A DNA stretch of 64,000 bases, from the NCBI RefSeq assembly GCF_000719705.1, contig NZ_JOHO01000015.1, forward strand, positions 1 through 64,000. Reading direction: 5' to 3'. This DNA is from Streptomyces sp. NRRL S-350 (lineage in GTDB: Bacteria; Actinomycetota; Actinomycetes; Streptomycetales; Streptomycetaceae). Numbering within the stretch: position 1 is the stretch's first letter; each line of letters opens with the position of its first letter. The notes beneath the pieces were generated by a model, which was given only the letters and a program-made list of their open reading frames with translations, was not told the origin of the DNA and did no database searches. Positions 31,213-41,508 of this stretch are shown piece after piece. The translations under genes were made by a program, and so were the position numbers.

Positions 31213-31791
31213 TCAGAGGTACGGATCGATCGCGGGGAGCATGTCCTGGAAGGTCCGCCCCTTCGCGGGGGCGCCGATCGCCTGCATCTCCCAGCCGCCG
31301 TCGCCGTCCCGGACCACCTTGGCCATGATCTGCCCGGTGTGCGGCCCGCCGCCCGCCAGCTCGTAGCGGGCCAGCTCCTGCCCGGTGGTCTCGTCCACCA
31401 GCCGGCAGTGCGCCCGCTGCACCTCGGCGAAGGTCTGCCCGGTGTACGAGCTCACCGTGAAGACCACCTGGGTGATGTGCGCCGGCACGTGCATCAGGTC
31501 GACCAGGATCGCCTCGTCGTCGTCGGCCCCCGAGCCGCCCTCCAGGTTGTCCCCGGTGTGTCGGACGGAGCCGTCGTCGCTCTCCAGGTGCTGGAAGAAC
31601 ACCACGTCCGACGGGGTCCTCTCGGCGTACAGCAGTGCCGAGGCGTCCAGGTCGATCGTCCTGGTGCGGCTGCCGAACAGGCCCCGCTTGGGAGCGGCCT
31701 GCCAGCCGAGGCCCATCCGGACCACGGTCAGGCTGCCGCCCGGCCCCTTCTGGAGGCTGACCCGCTGCCCCTTGGCAAGGTTCACCGACAC
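31213..31791 (-). CDS. terD: TerD/CABP family stress protein
   Basis: 192 aa, usual family length. Starts VSVNLAKGQRVSLQKG, then IDLDASALLY and the Ca2+-binding region VRHTGDNLEGGSGADDDEAI. Cytoplasmic Ca2+-binding protein; in Streptomyces TerD paralogues affect development and stress. The GTG at 31791 is preceded by AGAGAGGAC. An upstream GTG would add a non-conserved 19-residue tail. Lies next to terC but is separated by repeats and the terC promoter. Confidence 0.9.
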   Translation of the reverse strand: MSVNLAKGQRVSLQKGPGGSLTVVRMGLGWQAAPKRGLFGSRTRTIDLDASALLYAERTPSDVVFFQHLESDDGSVRHTGDNLEGGSGADDDEAILVDLMHVPAHITQVVFTVSSYTGQTFAEVQRAHCRLVDETTGQELARYELAGGGPHTGQIMAKVVRDGDGGWEMQAIGAPAKGRTFQDMLPAIDPYL

Positions 31792-31985
31792 GACGTTGTC
31801 CTCTCTGCCGGCCACACGGTCGCTGCCGCCCGGCCCCCGGTGGAACACCCCGTCGCCGTCCCCCGGCTGAGGCCCCCTCTGCTACGGCCCGCGCCCGTCC
31901 CGCGAACACGATGCCGCAGGCCAGCCTAGGCCCTGCGGCACCCCCGTCTCCCCAGGGTTTCCCCGTTTGTGGCAAGGATGAGACA

Positions 31986-32026
31986 CCGCCGGGCTTGACC
32001 GGTGCCATTCCGGCCAAGCCCGGCGG
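31986..32026 (-). terminator. terminator after uvrB
   Basis: 12-bp perfect stem (31986-31997 with 32015-32026), the loop able to pair a further 4 bp, 29 bp beyond the uvrB stop. Confidence 0.75.
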
Positions 32027-32054
32027 CGCCCCGGCGCCGCGATCACGCCGGGGA

Positions 32055-34145
<2,091 letters not shown>

Positions 34146-34151
34146 GCCTCC

Positions 34152-34157
34152 ACCGTA
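34152..34157 (-). promoter_or_regulatory. -10 element, probable leaderless uvrB promoter
   Basis: TACGGT on the minus strand ends 6 nt before the GTG. GGAGG lies between them but is too close to act as a ribosome site. Confidence 0.5.
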
Positions 34158-34189
34158 CGACCCGCCAGTGACAATGTGCGGCCGGTTTC

Positions 34190-34375
34190 TCAGGCCGCGT
34201 GCGCCTCGAACCGCATGGCGGGCTCGTGGGTGGGGTCGATCCGGACGGTGGAGTCGAAGGCGGCCGCGAGCATCTCGATCAGCGGCCGTGTCGGATCCAC
34301 GCCGCTCTCCTCGATCCGCTCGACGGTCTCCTCGGTGTTCGGCGAGCCGGCAGTGCCGCAGCCGACTGCAGCCAC
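34190..34375 (-). CDS. 61-aa hypothetical protein upstream of uvrB
   Basis: Short acidic protein, GC-rich third codon positions, GTG start with GAGGTGG upstream, ending 44 bp before uvrB. A short central stretch ([21 protein letters not shown]) looks helical. No domain is recognised. Supported mainly by codon pattern and ribosome site. Confidence 0.55.
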   Translation of the reverse strand: MAAVGCGTAGSPNTEETVERIEESGVDPTRPLIEMLAAAFDSTVRIDPTHEPAMRFEAHAA

Positions 34376-34480
34376 TCGCCACCTCGGGTTCGGTCTCGAT
34401 CGGCCAGCCCGGTCCGGCCAGGCCCGTCCCCTCCCGCTCGGCGGTGGCGGCAGCGACCGGGAGGGCGTGAGGTCCCGGGC

Positions 34481-35566
34481 TCAGGCCTTGGCGCTGTCCC
34501 GGGCGAGGGCGACCAGGCGGGAGACGGCGCGCAGGTACTTCTTGCGGTAGCCGCCGCGGAGCATGTCCTCGGGGAAGACCCGGTCGAAGGGGATCCCGGA
34601 GGCGGTGATGGGGAGTTCGCGGTCGTACATGCGGTCGGCCAGGACGACCAGGCGCAGCGCGGTGGACTGGTCGTCGACCTGGTGCACGCCGCGCAGGCAG
34701 ACCGCGGTGACGTCGTCCAGCAAGGCGCCGTAGCGGCTGGGGTGGACGGCGGAGAGGTGGCCGAGCAGGGCGTCGAAGTCGTCCAGGGAGGCGCCGGGGG
34801 TGCGCGCGGCGGCGGCCTCGACGGCCTCGTCGGAGTAGGGCGGCGGGGCGTCGGGCAGGCCGCGGTGGCGGTAGTCCTGGCCGTCGATCCGCAGCGGGCG
34901 GAAGTGCGCGGACAGGCCCTGGATCTCGCGGAGGAAGTCGGCGGCGGCGAAGCGGCCCTCGCCGAGCTTCTCGGGGAGCGTGTTGGAGGTGGCGCACAGT
35001 TTGACGCCGGCCTCGACCAGGCGGCCGAGCAGGGTGGAGACCAGAACGGTGTCGCCCGGGTCGTCCAGTTCGAACTCGTCGATGCAGAGCAGCCTGTGCC
35101 CGGAGAGGGTCCGGACGGCCTGCTGGAAGCCGAGCGCGCCGACCAGGTTCGTCAGCTCGACGAAGGTGCCGAAGGCCTTGGGGCCCGGCGCGGCGTGCCA
35201 GAGCGAGGCGAGCAGGTGGGTCTTGCCGACGCCGTAGCCGCCGTCGAGGTAGACCCCGGCCGGGCCGGCGGGCACGGGGGCGGAGCGGCGGAACCAGCTG
35301 CGCTTGGGTGCGGAACCGTTTCCTCCCGCGAGGGTGGCCGCGAACTCCTCCAGGACCTGGACGGCCTCGTACTGGCTGGGCTGGTTCGGGTCCGGGATGT
35401 ACGACCCGAAGCTCACGCCGGCGAACCGGGGCGGCGGGACCATCTCGGCGACCAGCCGCTCGGCGGGGACGACGGGGCGGCGGTCGGTGAGCGCGATCGG
35501 CGAGCCGGCCGCGCTCGCGGCGGCTATGGACTCGGTCGCGGTGTCGGGGCGGGAGGCTGCGGGCAC
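34481..35566 (-). CDS. zapE: AFG1/ZapE-like ATPase
   Basis: 361 aa. P-loop [16 protein letters not shown], Walker [15 protein letters not shown], sensor [11 protein letters not shown] and the C-terminal [17 protein letters not shown]. ZapE-type ATPases act at the division ring in proteobacteria; the actinobacterial role is uncertain. The start at 35566 is chosen from the -10 element 8 nt upstream. A longer frame extends to 36463 but overlaps the opposite gene and reads as non-coding. Confidence 0.88.
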   Translation of the reverse strand: MPAASRPDTATESIAAASAAGSPIALTDRRPVVPAERLVAEMVPPPRFAGVSFGSYIPDPNQPSQYEAVQVLEEFAATLAGGNGSAPKRSWFRRSAPVPAGPAGVYLDGGYGVGKTHLLASLWHAAPGPKAFGTFVELTNLVGALGFQQAVRTLSGHRLLCIDEFELDDPGDTVLVSTLLGRLVEAGVKLCATSNTLPEKLGEGRFAAADFLREIQGLSAHFRPLRIDGQDYRHRGLPDAPPPYSDEAVEAAAARTPGASLDDFDALLGHLSAVHPSRYGALLDDVTAVCLRGVHQVDDQSTALRLVVLADRMYDRELPITASGIPFDRVFPEDMLRGGYRKKYLRAVSRLVALARDSAKA

Positions 35567-35574
35567 ATCAGTAG

Positions 35575-35580
35575 AGGGTA
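35575..35580 (-). promoter_or_regulatory. -10 element, zapE
   Basis: TACCCT on the minus strand, 8 nt before the GTG at 35566. Confidence 0.4.
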
Positions 35581-35604
35581 CGCCTGCCCCGAGGCCCGCC
35601 CCGA

Positions 35605-35680
35605 ACCGGCTCCGCACCGCCTCCGGCCCGGCTTCGCAGAGGCTCCGGACCCGCCTCCGGACCGGCTCCGCACCGCCTCC
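35605..35680. repeat. 20-bp direct repeat between divergent genes
   Basis: Exact copies of a 20-mer at 35605-35624 and 35661-35680, within a region rich in the motif CCGCCTCCG. Confidence 0.8.
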
Positions 35681-35773
35681 GAGCGGGCTCCGGGCCACCT
35701 CTGGACGGCCTCCCGCCCGCACCCCTCCCGCCTCCCGCCCGCCTCCGGGCCGCATCCCGAGGGCCCGCGGTGG

Positions 35774-35779
35774 AAGACT
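35774..35779 (+). promoter_or_regulatory. -10 element, RibD-like reductase gene
   Basis: AAGACT, 6 nt before the ATG at 35786. Confidence 0.45.
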
Positions 35780-35785
35780 GAGGGC

Positions 35786-36556
35786 ATGCAACAGTTGATC
35801 AGCCCGCTGGGTGAGCCGGTCGCCGATCCGGCCGCACTGGAGTCGCTCGCCGCCGTGTACGCCTACCCCGAACAGGTGAATCAGGGCCGCCCCTGGCTGC
35901 GCGCCAACATGGTGGCCGGCCTGGACGGGGCGGCGCGGCTCGACGGGCTGTCCGAAGGGCTCTCCAGCGACGGCGACAAGCGGATCTTCGGGGTGCTGCG
36001 CGCGCTGGCGGACGTGGTGCTGGTGGGCGCGGAGACGGTCCGCGCGGAGGGCTACCGGCCGGCCCGGGCCCGTAAGGAGTTCGCCGCGGCCCGGGCGGCG
36101 GCGGGCCAGGCGCCGGCCCCCGCGATCGCGATCGTGACCCGCTCGCTGCAGCTGGACCTGACCGCGCCGCTGTTCACGGAACCGCTGGTCAGGACGGTGG
36201 TGATCACCACCGAGGACGCGTCGGAGGAGCGCCGCCGCGAGGTCGCCGAGGTGGCCGACGTGGTGACGGCCGGCACCGGCGCGGTGGACCTTCGGGCGGC
36301 CGTGGCGGCGCTGGCCGGGCGGGGCTGGACGCGGCTGCTGACCGAGGGCGGCCCGCGCCTGCTGGGGCAGCTCGCGGCCGCGGACCTGCTGGACGAGCTG
36401 TGCCTGTCGCTGGCCCCGCTGCTCAGCGGCGGCGACGCGCCGCGCATCCTCCGCGATGCGCAAATGCCTGACGTGCAGCGGATGCGGCTGGTCTCATTGA
36501 TCGAGCAGAAAGGATTCCTCTTCACCCGCTACCTGCGTCGCCTGGGTTCGGAATGA
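35786..36556 (+). CDS. RibD C-terminal-like pyrimidine reductase
   Basis: 256 aa, dihydrofolate-reductase fold. NMVAGLDGAARLDGLSEGLSSDGDKRIFGVLRA carries the family core, followed by VLVGAETVRAEGY and the C-terminal TEGGPRLLGQL. Probably an NADPH-dependent reductase acting on a riboflavin-type or related pyrimidine, but it stands alone and lacks a deaminase domain. It is divergent from zapE. Confidence 0.85.
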   Translation: MQQLISPLGEPVADPAALESLAAVYAYPEQVNQGRPWLRANMVAGLDGAARLDGLSEGLSSDGDKRIFGVLRALADVVLVGAETVRAEGYRPARARKEFAAARAAAGQAPAPAIAIVTRSLQLDLTAPLFTEPLVRTVVITTEDASEERRREVAEVADVVTAGTGAVDLRAAVAALAGRGWTRLLTEGGPRLLGQLAAADLLDELCLSLAPLLSGGDAPRILRDAQMPDVQRMRLVSLIEQKGFLFTRYLRRLGSE

Positions 36557-36629
36557 CCCCGTGACCCCCCGGTCGTGATCCCGTTATGCGATGCCGGGGC
36601 CCGGGGGCCGGCCACTGGAAGGGACTCAC

Positions 36630-37091
36630 GTGTTCAAGACGGTACTGATGATCGAAAAGGCTCTCTCCGACGCGGACGTGGAGCTCGTCACCACGCTCCA
36701 CGGCGACGAGGAGGTCTCCTTCGTCGTCCTGATGCAGCCGCGCGGCAAGCAGGACGAACTGCTGCGGGCGCTGGACGACGTCGCCCTCGGCCACCTCGAC
36801 AAGGTGGTGCACGAGCACGACGAGTCCGAGACCGGGCCGACCGTGGCCACCGAGTCGCTGGAGCACACCCTGCGGCACCTGCGCGCGGCCGGGGCCGAGG
36901 CGGTGGGCGAGCTGGTCGAGGAGAAGCCGCTGGAACGCCTGCGCGCGGCAGTGGAGGAACACCGGGCCGACGAAGTGGTGGTGCTCACCTCACCGCACTT
37001 CGTGGAGGAGTTCTTCCACCGCGACTGGGCCTCCCAGGCCCGGCACAAGGTCGGGGTCCCGGTGCTGCGGCTGTTCGCCAGCGACTCCTAG
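36630..37091 (+). CDS. universal-stress-like protein of unknown function
   Basis: 153 aa. It reads as an alpha/beta protein resembling USP domains (TVLMIEKAL ... ELVTTLHG ... ADEVVVLTSPHFVEEFFHRDWASQ). I recall homologues often being labelled indole-3-glycerol phosphate synthase; no TrpC active-site motif is visible here, so that label looks wrong. GTG at 36630 follows GGAAGGG. Lies 73 bp after the RibD-like gene and upstream of murC. Confidence 0.75.
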   Translation: MFKTVLMIEKALSDADVELVTTLHGDEEVSFVVLMQPRGKQDELLRALDDVALGHLDKVVHEHDESETGPTVATESLEHTLRHLRAAGAEAVGELVEEKPLERLRAAVEEHRADEVVVLTSPHFVEEFFHRDWASQARHKVGVPVLRLFASDS

Positions 37092-37232
37092 CTCCGCGCG
37101 CCCGTGGTGCAGAATCGTCCTTGCGGTCCGCCCGCGAGGACGGTTCCCCCCGCCGACACGCGACCCGCGCGTCGACACGCCCACGGAACCGTCCGCCCGC
37201 CCTGTCTGCCCCCGCCCGTACGGAGCCACGCC

Positions 37233-38642
37233 TTGAACGACGCCGCGCACGACCTGCACGCCCCGCACTTCATCGGCATCGGCGGCGCCGGGATGTCCGG
37301 CCTGGCGAAGATCCTCGCAGTGCGCGGTGCCAGCGTCTCCGGCAGCGACTCCAAGGAGTCCGAGACCGTCCTCGCGCTGCGCGCCCTCGGCGCCACCGTG
37401 CACGTCGGCCACGCCGCCGAGCACGTGCCGGACGGCACCAGCAGCGTGGTCGTGTCCAGCGCGATCCGCCCCGACAACCCGGAGCTGGCGGCGGCCCGCG
37501 AGCGCGGCATCCCGGTCGTGCACCGCTCCGACGCGCTGGCCGCGCTGATGGGCGGCCGCCGGGCCCTCGCGGTGGCCGGCACCCACGGCAAGACCACCAC
37601 CACCAGCATGCTCGCCGTCGCCCTCGGCGAGCTGGGCCTCGACCCGTCCTACGCCATCGGCGGGGACCTCGACGCGCCCGGCTCCAACGCCCACCACGGC
37701 ACCGGCGAGATCTTCGTCGCCGAGGCCGACGAGAGCGACCGCAGCTTCCACAAGTACGCGCCCGAGGTGGCGATCGTGCTCAACGTGGAGCTGGACCACC
37801 ACGCCAACTACGCCTCGATCGACGAGATCTACGAGTCCTTCGAGACCTTCGTCGGCCGGATCGTGCCCGGCGGCACCCTGGTGGTCTCGGCCGACCACGA
37901 CGGCGCCCGCGAGCTGACCACCCGAGTGGCCGGCCGCGAGGACCTGAACGTGGTGACCGTCGGCACCGCCGAGGACGCCGACGTCCGGGTGCTCTCGGTC
38001 GTCGCCCGCGGCATGACCAGCGAGGTCACCGTCGTCCTGGACGGCACCGAGCTGACCTTCACCGTCTCGGTGCCCGGCCGGCACTACGCCCACAACGCCG
38101 TCTCCGCGCTGGCCGCCGGCGTCGCGCTGGGCGTCCCCGCCGAGGACCTGGCCAAGGCGCTCGGCGCCTACACCGGCGTGCGCCGCCGCCTGCAGCTCAA
38201 GGGCGAGGCCGCCGGGGTCCAGGTGATCGACTCCTACGCCCACCACCCGACCGAGATGGCCGCCGACCTGGAGGCGATCCGGGAGGGCCTGGAGGGCGAG
38301 GGCCGGGTGCTGGTGGTCTTCCAGCCGCACCTGTTCAGCCGCACCCAGCAGCTCGCCGAGGAGATGGGCCAGGCCCTGGCGCTGGCCGACGCCTCCGTGG
38401 TGCTGGACATCTACCCGGCCCGCGAGGACCCGATCCCGGGCGTGACCAGCGAGCTGATCATCGACGCCGCCCGCCGGGCCGGCGCCGAGGTCACCGCCGA
38501 GCACTCCTTCGCCGCCGCCCCCGCCCTGCTGGCCGGCCTCGCCGGCCCGGGCGACCTGCTGCTCACCATGGGCGCCGGCGACGTCACCAACCTCGGGCCA
38601 GAAATTCTGGAGCACCTCGCGAACGTTGCCTCCAACGTCTGA
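37233..38642 (+). CDS. murC: UDP-N-acetylmuramate-L-alanine ligase
   Basis: 469 aa. Adds the first residue of the peptidoglycan stem peptide. N-terminal FIGIGGAGMSGLAKIL, ATP site AVAGTHGKTTTTSM, VAEADESDRSF, and HHPTEM near the C-terminal domain. The start is most likely the TTG at 37233, with CGGAG 7 nt upstream. An in-frame ATG at 37104 would add 43 Pro/Arg-rich residues with no family counterpart. Probably co-transcribed with msrB. Confidence 0.94.
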   Translation: MNDAAHDLHAPHFIGIGGAGMSGLAKILAVRGASVSGSDSKESETVLALRALGATVHVGHAAEHVPDGTSSVVVSSAIRPDNPELAAARERGIPVVHRSDALAALMGGRRALAVAGTHGKTTTTSMLAVALGELGLDPSYAIGGDLDAPGSNAHHGTGEIFVAEADESDRSFHKYAPEVAIVLNVELDHHANYASIDEIYESFETFVGRIVPGGTLVVSADHDGARELTTRVAGREDLNVVTVGTAEDADVRVLSVVARGMTSEVTVVLDGTELTFTVSVPGRHYAHNAVSALAAGVALGVPAEDLAKALGAYTGVRRRLQLKGEAAGVQVIDSYAHHPTEMAADLEAIREGLEGEGRVLVVFQPHLFSRTQQLAEEMGQALALADASVVLDIYPAREDPIPGVTSELIIDAARRAGAEVTAEHSFAAAPALLAGLAGPGDLLLTMGAGDVTNLGPEILEHLANVASNV

Positions 38643-38669
38643 CGTACGTCCACACGTCCGACGTACGTC
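38641..38669. promoter_or_regulatory. two identical 10-bp palindromes upstream of msrB
   Basis: GACGTACGTC occurs at 38641-38650 and 38660-38669, 19 bp centre to centre, inside a 13-bp direct repeat. The first overlaps the murC stop. The layout of two palindromes about two helical turns apart, 20-50 bp before a gene, suggests an operator. Confidence 0.5.
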
Positions 38670-38689
38670 CACCGCGACCGGGAGCCGTG

Positions 38690-39094
38690 ATGAGCTACGA
38701 CATCGAGAAGTCCGAGGCCGAGTGGCGCGCCCAGCTCAGCCCCGAGGAGTACCACGTGCTCCGCGAGGCGGGCACCGAGCGTCCGTTCACCGGTGAGTAC
38801 ACCGACACCAAGACGGTCGGCGTCTACAGCTGCCGGGCCTGCGGCGCGGAGCTGTTCAGCTCCGAGACCAAGTTCGACAGCCACTGCGGCTGGCCGTCGT
38901 ACTACGCGCCGCTGGCGGAGGACCGGGTCCAGTACATCGAGGACACCTCGCTCGGCATGCGCCGGGTCGAGGTGCGGTGCGCGCGCTGCGGCGGGCACCT
39001 GGGGCACGTCTTCGAGGGCGAGGGCTACGGCACGCCGACCGACCAGCGGTACTGCATCAACAGCGTCTCGCTGACGCTCAGGCCCGCCGAGTAG
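38690..39094 (+). CDS. msrB: peptide-methionine (R)-S-oxide reductase
   Basis: 134 aa. Repairs oxidised methionine. Two Zn Cys pairs (CRACG, CARCG), DSHCGWPSYYAP and the catalytic Cys in RYCINSVSL. GGGAG precedes the ATG at 38690. It is 47 bp after murC, with a pair of palindromes in the gap that may give it separate, possibly redox-responsive, control. Confidence 0.96.
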   Translation: MSYDIEKSEAEWRAQLSPEEYHVLREAGTERPFTGEYTDTKTVGVYSCRACGAELFSSETKFDSHCGWPSYYAPLAEDRVQYIEDTSLGMRRVEVRCARCGGHLGHVFEGEGYGTPTDQRYCINSVSLTLRPAE

Positions 39095-39130
39095 CACCCG
39101 CCGGACACCGGCCGGTAGCACCGGTGACAC

Positions 39131-39169
39131 CGGAGGCCCGGACACCGCCGTACGGTGTCCGGGCCTCCG
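39131..39169. terminator. bidirectional terminator, msrB / P450
   Basis: Perfect 17-bp stem (39131-39147 with 39153-39169) with a 5-nt loop. Confidence 0.88.
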
Positions 39170-39186
39170 TGCTGCCCTCCCCGGAG

Positions 39187-40380
39187 CTACCCGGCGACCG
39201 GCTGGAAGCGGACCGGGAGGTGCACCAGGGCGCGGTGGAACGGGCCCGGACGCCAGAGCAACTCCTCGACCGGGGCGGCCGGTTGGAGATCACTGAGCCG
39301 GCTGCCCAGCTGCTCGATCGCGGTGATCGCGATCAGCAGGGCCGGATCGCGGGCCGGGCAGGCGTGCGGGCCGGCCGCCCAGGCCAGGTGCGCGCTCTCG
39401 CCGCTGCGCAGCTCGCTGCCGTCGGTGGGCGGCGCGACCTGGGAGTTGGCGGCCGCGTAGGAGACCAGCAGGAGGGTGCCGGCCTTGATCTCGCGGCCGT
39501 GGAAGGTGATGTCGTAGCGCGGGTAGTGGGCGGAGAGGTTGGCCATCGGCGGCTCGTGCCAGAGCACCTCGTCGATCGCCTGGTGGGCGGTCATCGCGCC
39601 GCCGAACAGCGAACCGGCGTAGCGGGCGTCGGTGAGCAGGCGCAGCAGGGCGTTGCCGATCAGGTTGGTGGTCGGCTCGTGCCCGGCGATCAGGGTCAGG
39701 GTGATCTGCCGGATCACCTCGTCGTCGTCCAGCCCGACGGGGTGGGTGACGAACCAGGAGGCGAGGTCGTGCCGGGGGCGCTCGCGGCGCTCGGCGACCA
39801 TGGCGGTGACCACCGCGACGAGGTCGCCGTACGCCGCGCCGGCCTTCGCGGTGGACTCGATCAGCCCGGTGATCCCGGCGACCACCCGCTCGCGGTGCTC
39901 CTCGGGCACGCCGAACCAGGTGGTGAGCACGAAGGCGGGCAGCCGGCGGGCGTACTCGGCGATCAGGTCGGCGCGGCCGACCGCCGCGAAGCGGTCGATC
40001 AGCCGGTGGGCGGTCTCGGCGACCTGGCGCTGCAGCCGGTGCGGTTCGAACAGCGCCAGGGCGTCGGTGATCACCGCACGGTAGCGCGCGTGCGTGTCGC
40101 CGTCGCTGAACAGCGCGGTCGGGCGGTAGCCGAGCACCGGCAGCAGCGGGGAGTCCGGCGGGATCGTCCGCTGCCAGGCGCGGGAGTCCTTGGAGAAGGT
40201 GTCGCTGTCGCGCAGCAGGTCCAGCGCGGCCTGGTAGTCGGTGACGAGCAGCGCCTCCACGCCGGGCGCGATCTCCACCGGGGCGATCGGGCCGTGGCGG
40301 CGCAGCCGCTCGTACACCAGTCGCGGGTCGGCGGCGAAGACCGGGCCGTGGATCGGGATCGGGCGGGTCTCGACGGTCAC
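39187..40380 (-). CDS. conservon cytochrome P450, CYP157-like (lacks ExxR)
   Basis: 397 aa. Haem-binding loop HLAWAAGPHACPARD with the thiolate Cys at 341, I-helix AGHEPTTN (233-239). The K-helix motif that is ExxR in nearly all P450s reads EVLW (271-274). Loss of that Arg is known for the CYP157 family, whose genes sit in Streptomyces conservons. Last gene of the cvn unit, starting right at the cvnD stop region. Substrate unknown. Confidence 0.9.
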   Translation of the reverse strand: MTVETRPIPIHGPVFAADPRLVYERLRRHGPIAPVEIAPGVEALLVTDYQAALDLLRDSDTFSKDSRAWQRTIPPDSPLLPVLGYRPTALFSDGDTHARYRAVITDALALFEPHRLQRQVAETAHRLIDRFAAVGRADLIAEYARRLPAFVLTTWFGVPEEHRERVVAGITGLIESTAKAGAAYGDLVAVVTAMVAERRERPRHDLASWFVTHPVGLDDDEVIRQITLTLIAGHEPTTNLIGNALLRLLTDARYAGSLFGGAMTAHQAIDEVLWHEPPMANLSAHYPRYDITFHGREIKAGTLLLVSYAAANSQVAPPTDGSELRSGESAHLAWAAGPHACPARDPALLIAITAIEQLGSRLSDLQPAAPVEELLWRPGPFHRALVHLPVRFQPVAG

Positions 40381-41180
40381 GGGCGCTCCTCGGCGGCGGT
40401 GGAAGAAGCGGGGGAAGAGCCGGTGGAAGAACCGGTGGAAGCGGCGTCGGGGGCGACGGCGGGGGCGACGGCGGGGGTGCCGGCGGAGGTGGCGGGCAGG
40501 ACCTCCAGGACGTGCTCGGCCAGCGTGATCAGCGCGTCCAGGCTGCTGTCGCGCTCGCGGGCGTCGCAGAGCAGCAGCGGGGTGGCGGGGTGCAGGTCCA
40601 GGTGGGCCCGGAGCACCCCGGCCGGGTGGACCGGCGCGTCCGGGAAGCGGTTGACGGCGACGGCGTACGGCAGGCCCTGCTCCTCGACCATGTCCATGAT
40701 CTCGAAGGAGTCGGCCAGCCGGCGGGTGTCGGCGAGCACCAGGGCGCCCAGCGCGCCACGGGCGATGTCCTGCCAGAGCGGGAAGAAGCGGCGCTGACCG
40801 GGGGTGCCGAACAGGTAGAGCACGACGCTGCCGGGCAGGGTGAGTCGGCCGAAGTCCACGGCGACGGTCGTGGTGGCCTTCTCGGGCAGGCCGGCCAGGT
40901 CGTCCACCGGGCGTCCGGTCTCGGTCATCGCCTCCTCGGTGTGCAGGGTGGCGATCTCGGAGAGCGTGCGGATGAGCGTGGTCTTGCCGACCCCGAACGG
41001 GCCGGCGATGACCAGCTTCATCAGCGTCTGGTCCCGGTCCGGCAGGTAGCCCACCCGGCTCGCCTCCCCGCCGGGGTGACCCTCCGGGTTGCTGCCCGCG
41101 TGGCCGCCTTGGTCACCGGAGTGCACGGAGGCCACGGAGTCCACGGAGTCCAACTGGTCACCGGAGTGCACGGAGTCCAA
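40377..41180 (-). CDS. cvnD: conservon GTP/ATP-binding protein CvnD
   Basis: 267 aa, Ras/MglA-like. P-loop GPFGVGKTTLI, switch regions VDFGRLTLPG and YLFGTPGQRRF, and AVNRFPDAP in place of the NKxD motif. The likely start is a TTG at 41180 overlapping cvnC by 23 bp, with GAGAGG upstream. The first 25 residues repeat SVHSGDQ, encoded by a 21-bp DNA repeat. The tail is Ala/Ser/Thr-rich. Works with CvnB/C as a membrane-linked switch. Confidence 0.87.
   Translation of the reverse strand: MDSVHSGDQLDSVDSVASVHSGDQGGHAGSNPEGHPGGEASRVGYLPDRDQTLMKLVIAGPFGVGKTTLIRTLSEIATLHTEEAMTETGRPVDDLAGLPEKATTTVAVDFGRLTLPGSVVLYLFGTPGQRRFFPLWQDIARGALGALVLADTRRLADSFEIMDMVEEQGLPYAVAVNRFPDAPVHPAGVLRAHLDLHPATPLLLCDARERDSSLDALITLAEHVLEVLPATSAGTPAVAPAVAPDAASTGSSTGSSPASSTAAEERP
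41110..41175. repeat. 21-bp in-frame direct repeat in cvnD
   Basis: Identical copies at 41110-41130 and 41155-41175, 45 bp apart, so they preserve frame and repeat SVHSGDQ in the protein. Confidence 0.85.
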
Positions 41181-41508
41181 CGAGGAGCCTCTCGACGATG
41201 GAGCGGTCGGTCTGCTGGGCGCCGGGGATCGGCGCGCGGGCGTGCAGGCAGCCCGCCTCGACCAGGTCGGCCGCGAGGAAGACGGTGGCGCTGACCGGCA
41301 GGCGCAGGTGCGCGGCGGCCTCCGCCACGGTCAGCGCGCCGGGGCGCAGCAGGTCCCAGAGCCGCCGGTGTTCGGGTTCGAGCCCGGTCGGCGGTTCGGC
41401 ACGGTCGGCGAACAGGACGGTCAGCCGCTCGAAGCCCTGGGTGCCGGGGCGACTGCGGCCGCCGGTGGCCAGGTAGGCGGGCACCATCCGCCTGCGGGGG
41501 GCGGTCAT
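41158..41508 (-). CDS. cvnC: conservon DUF742 protein CvnC
   Basis: 116 aa. MVPAYLATGGRSRPG at the N-terminus and a winged-helix-like middle (ALTVAEAAAHLRLPVSATVFLAADL) are typical of DUF742. ATGA overlap with cvnB. Confidence 0.88.
   Translation of the reverse strand: MTAPRRRMVPAYLATGGRSRPGTQGFERLTVLFADRAEPPTGLEPEHRRLWDLLRPGALTVAEAAAHLRLPVSATVFLAADLVEAGCLHARAPIPGAQQTDRSIVERLLVGLRALR

Noticed and set aside
29915..31791. tellurite resistance operon
   Set aside because: terC and terD are neighbours but have separate promoters, and terC is behind a manganese riboswitch; no other ter genes are present.
34481..36463. a 660-aa version of ZapE
   Set aside because: The added N-terminus is antisense to the RibD-like gene and Arg/Pro-rich. 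The GTG at 35566 with its -10 element fits better.
36630..37091. indole-3-glycerol phosphate synthase
   Set aside because: That label is, from memory, sometimes applied to homologues, but the protein is too short and has no TrpC barrel or catalytic motif.
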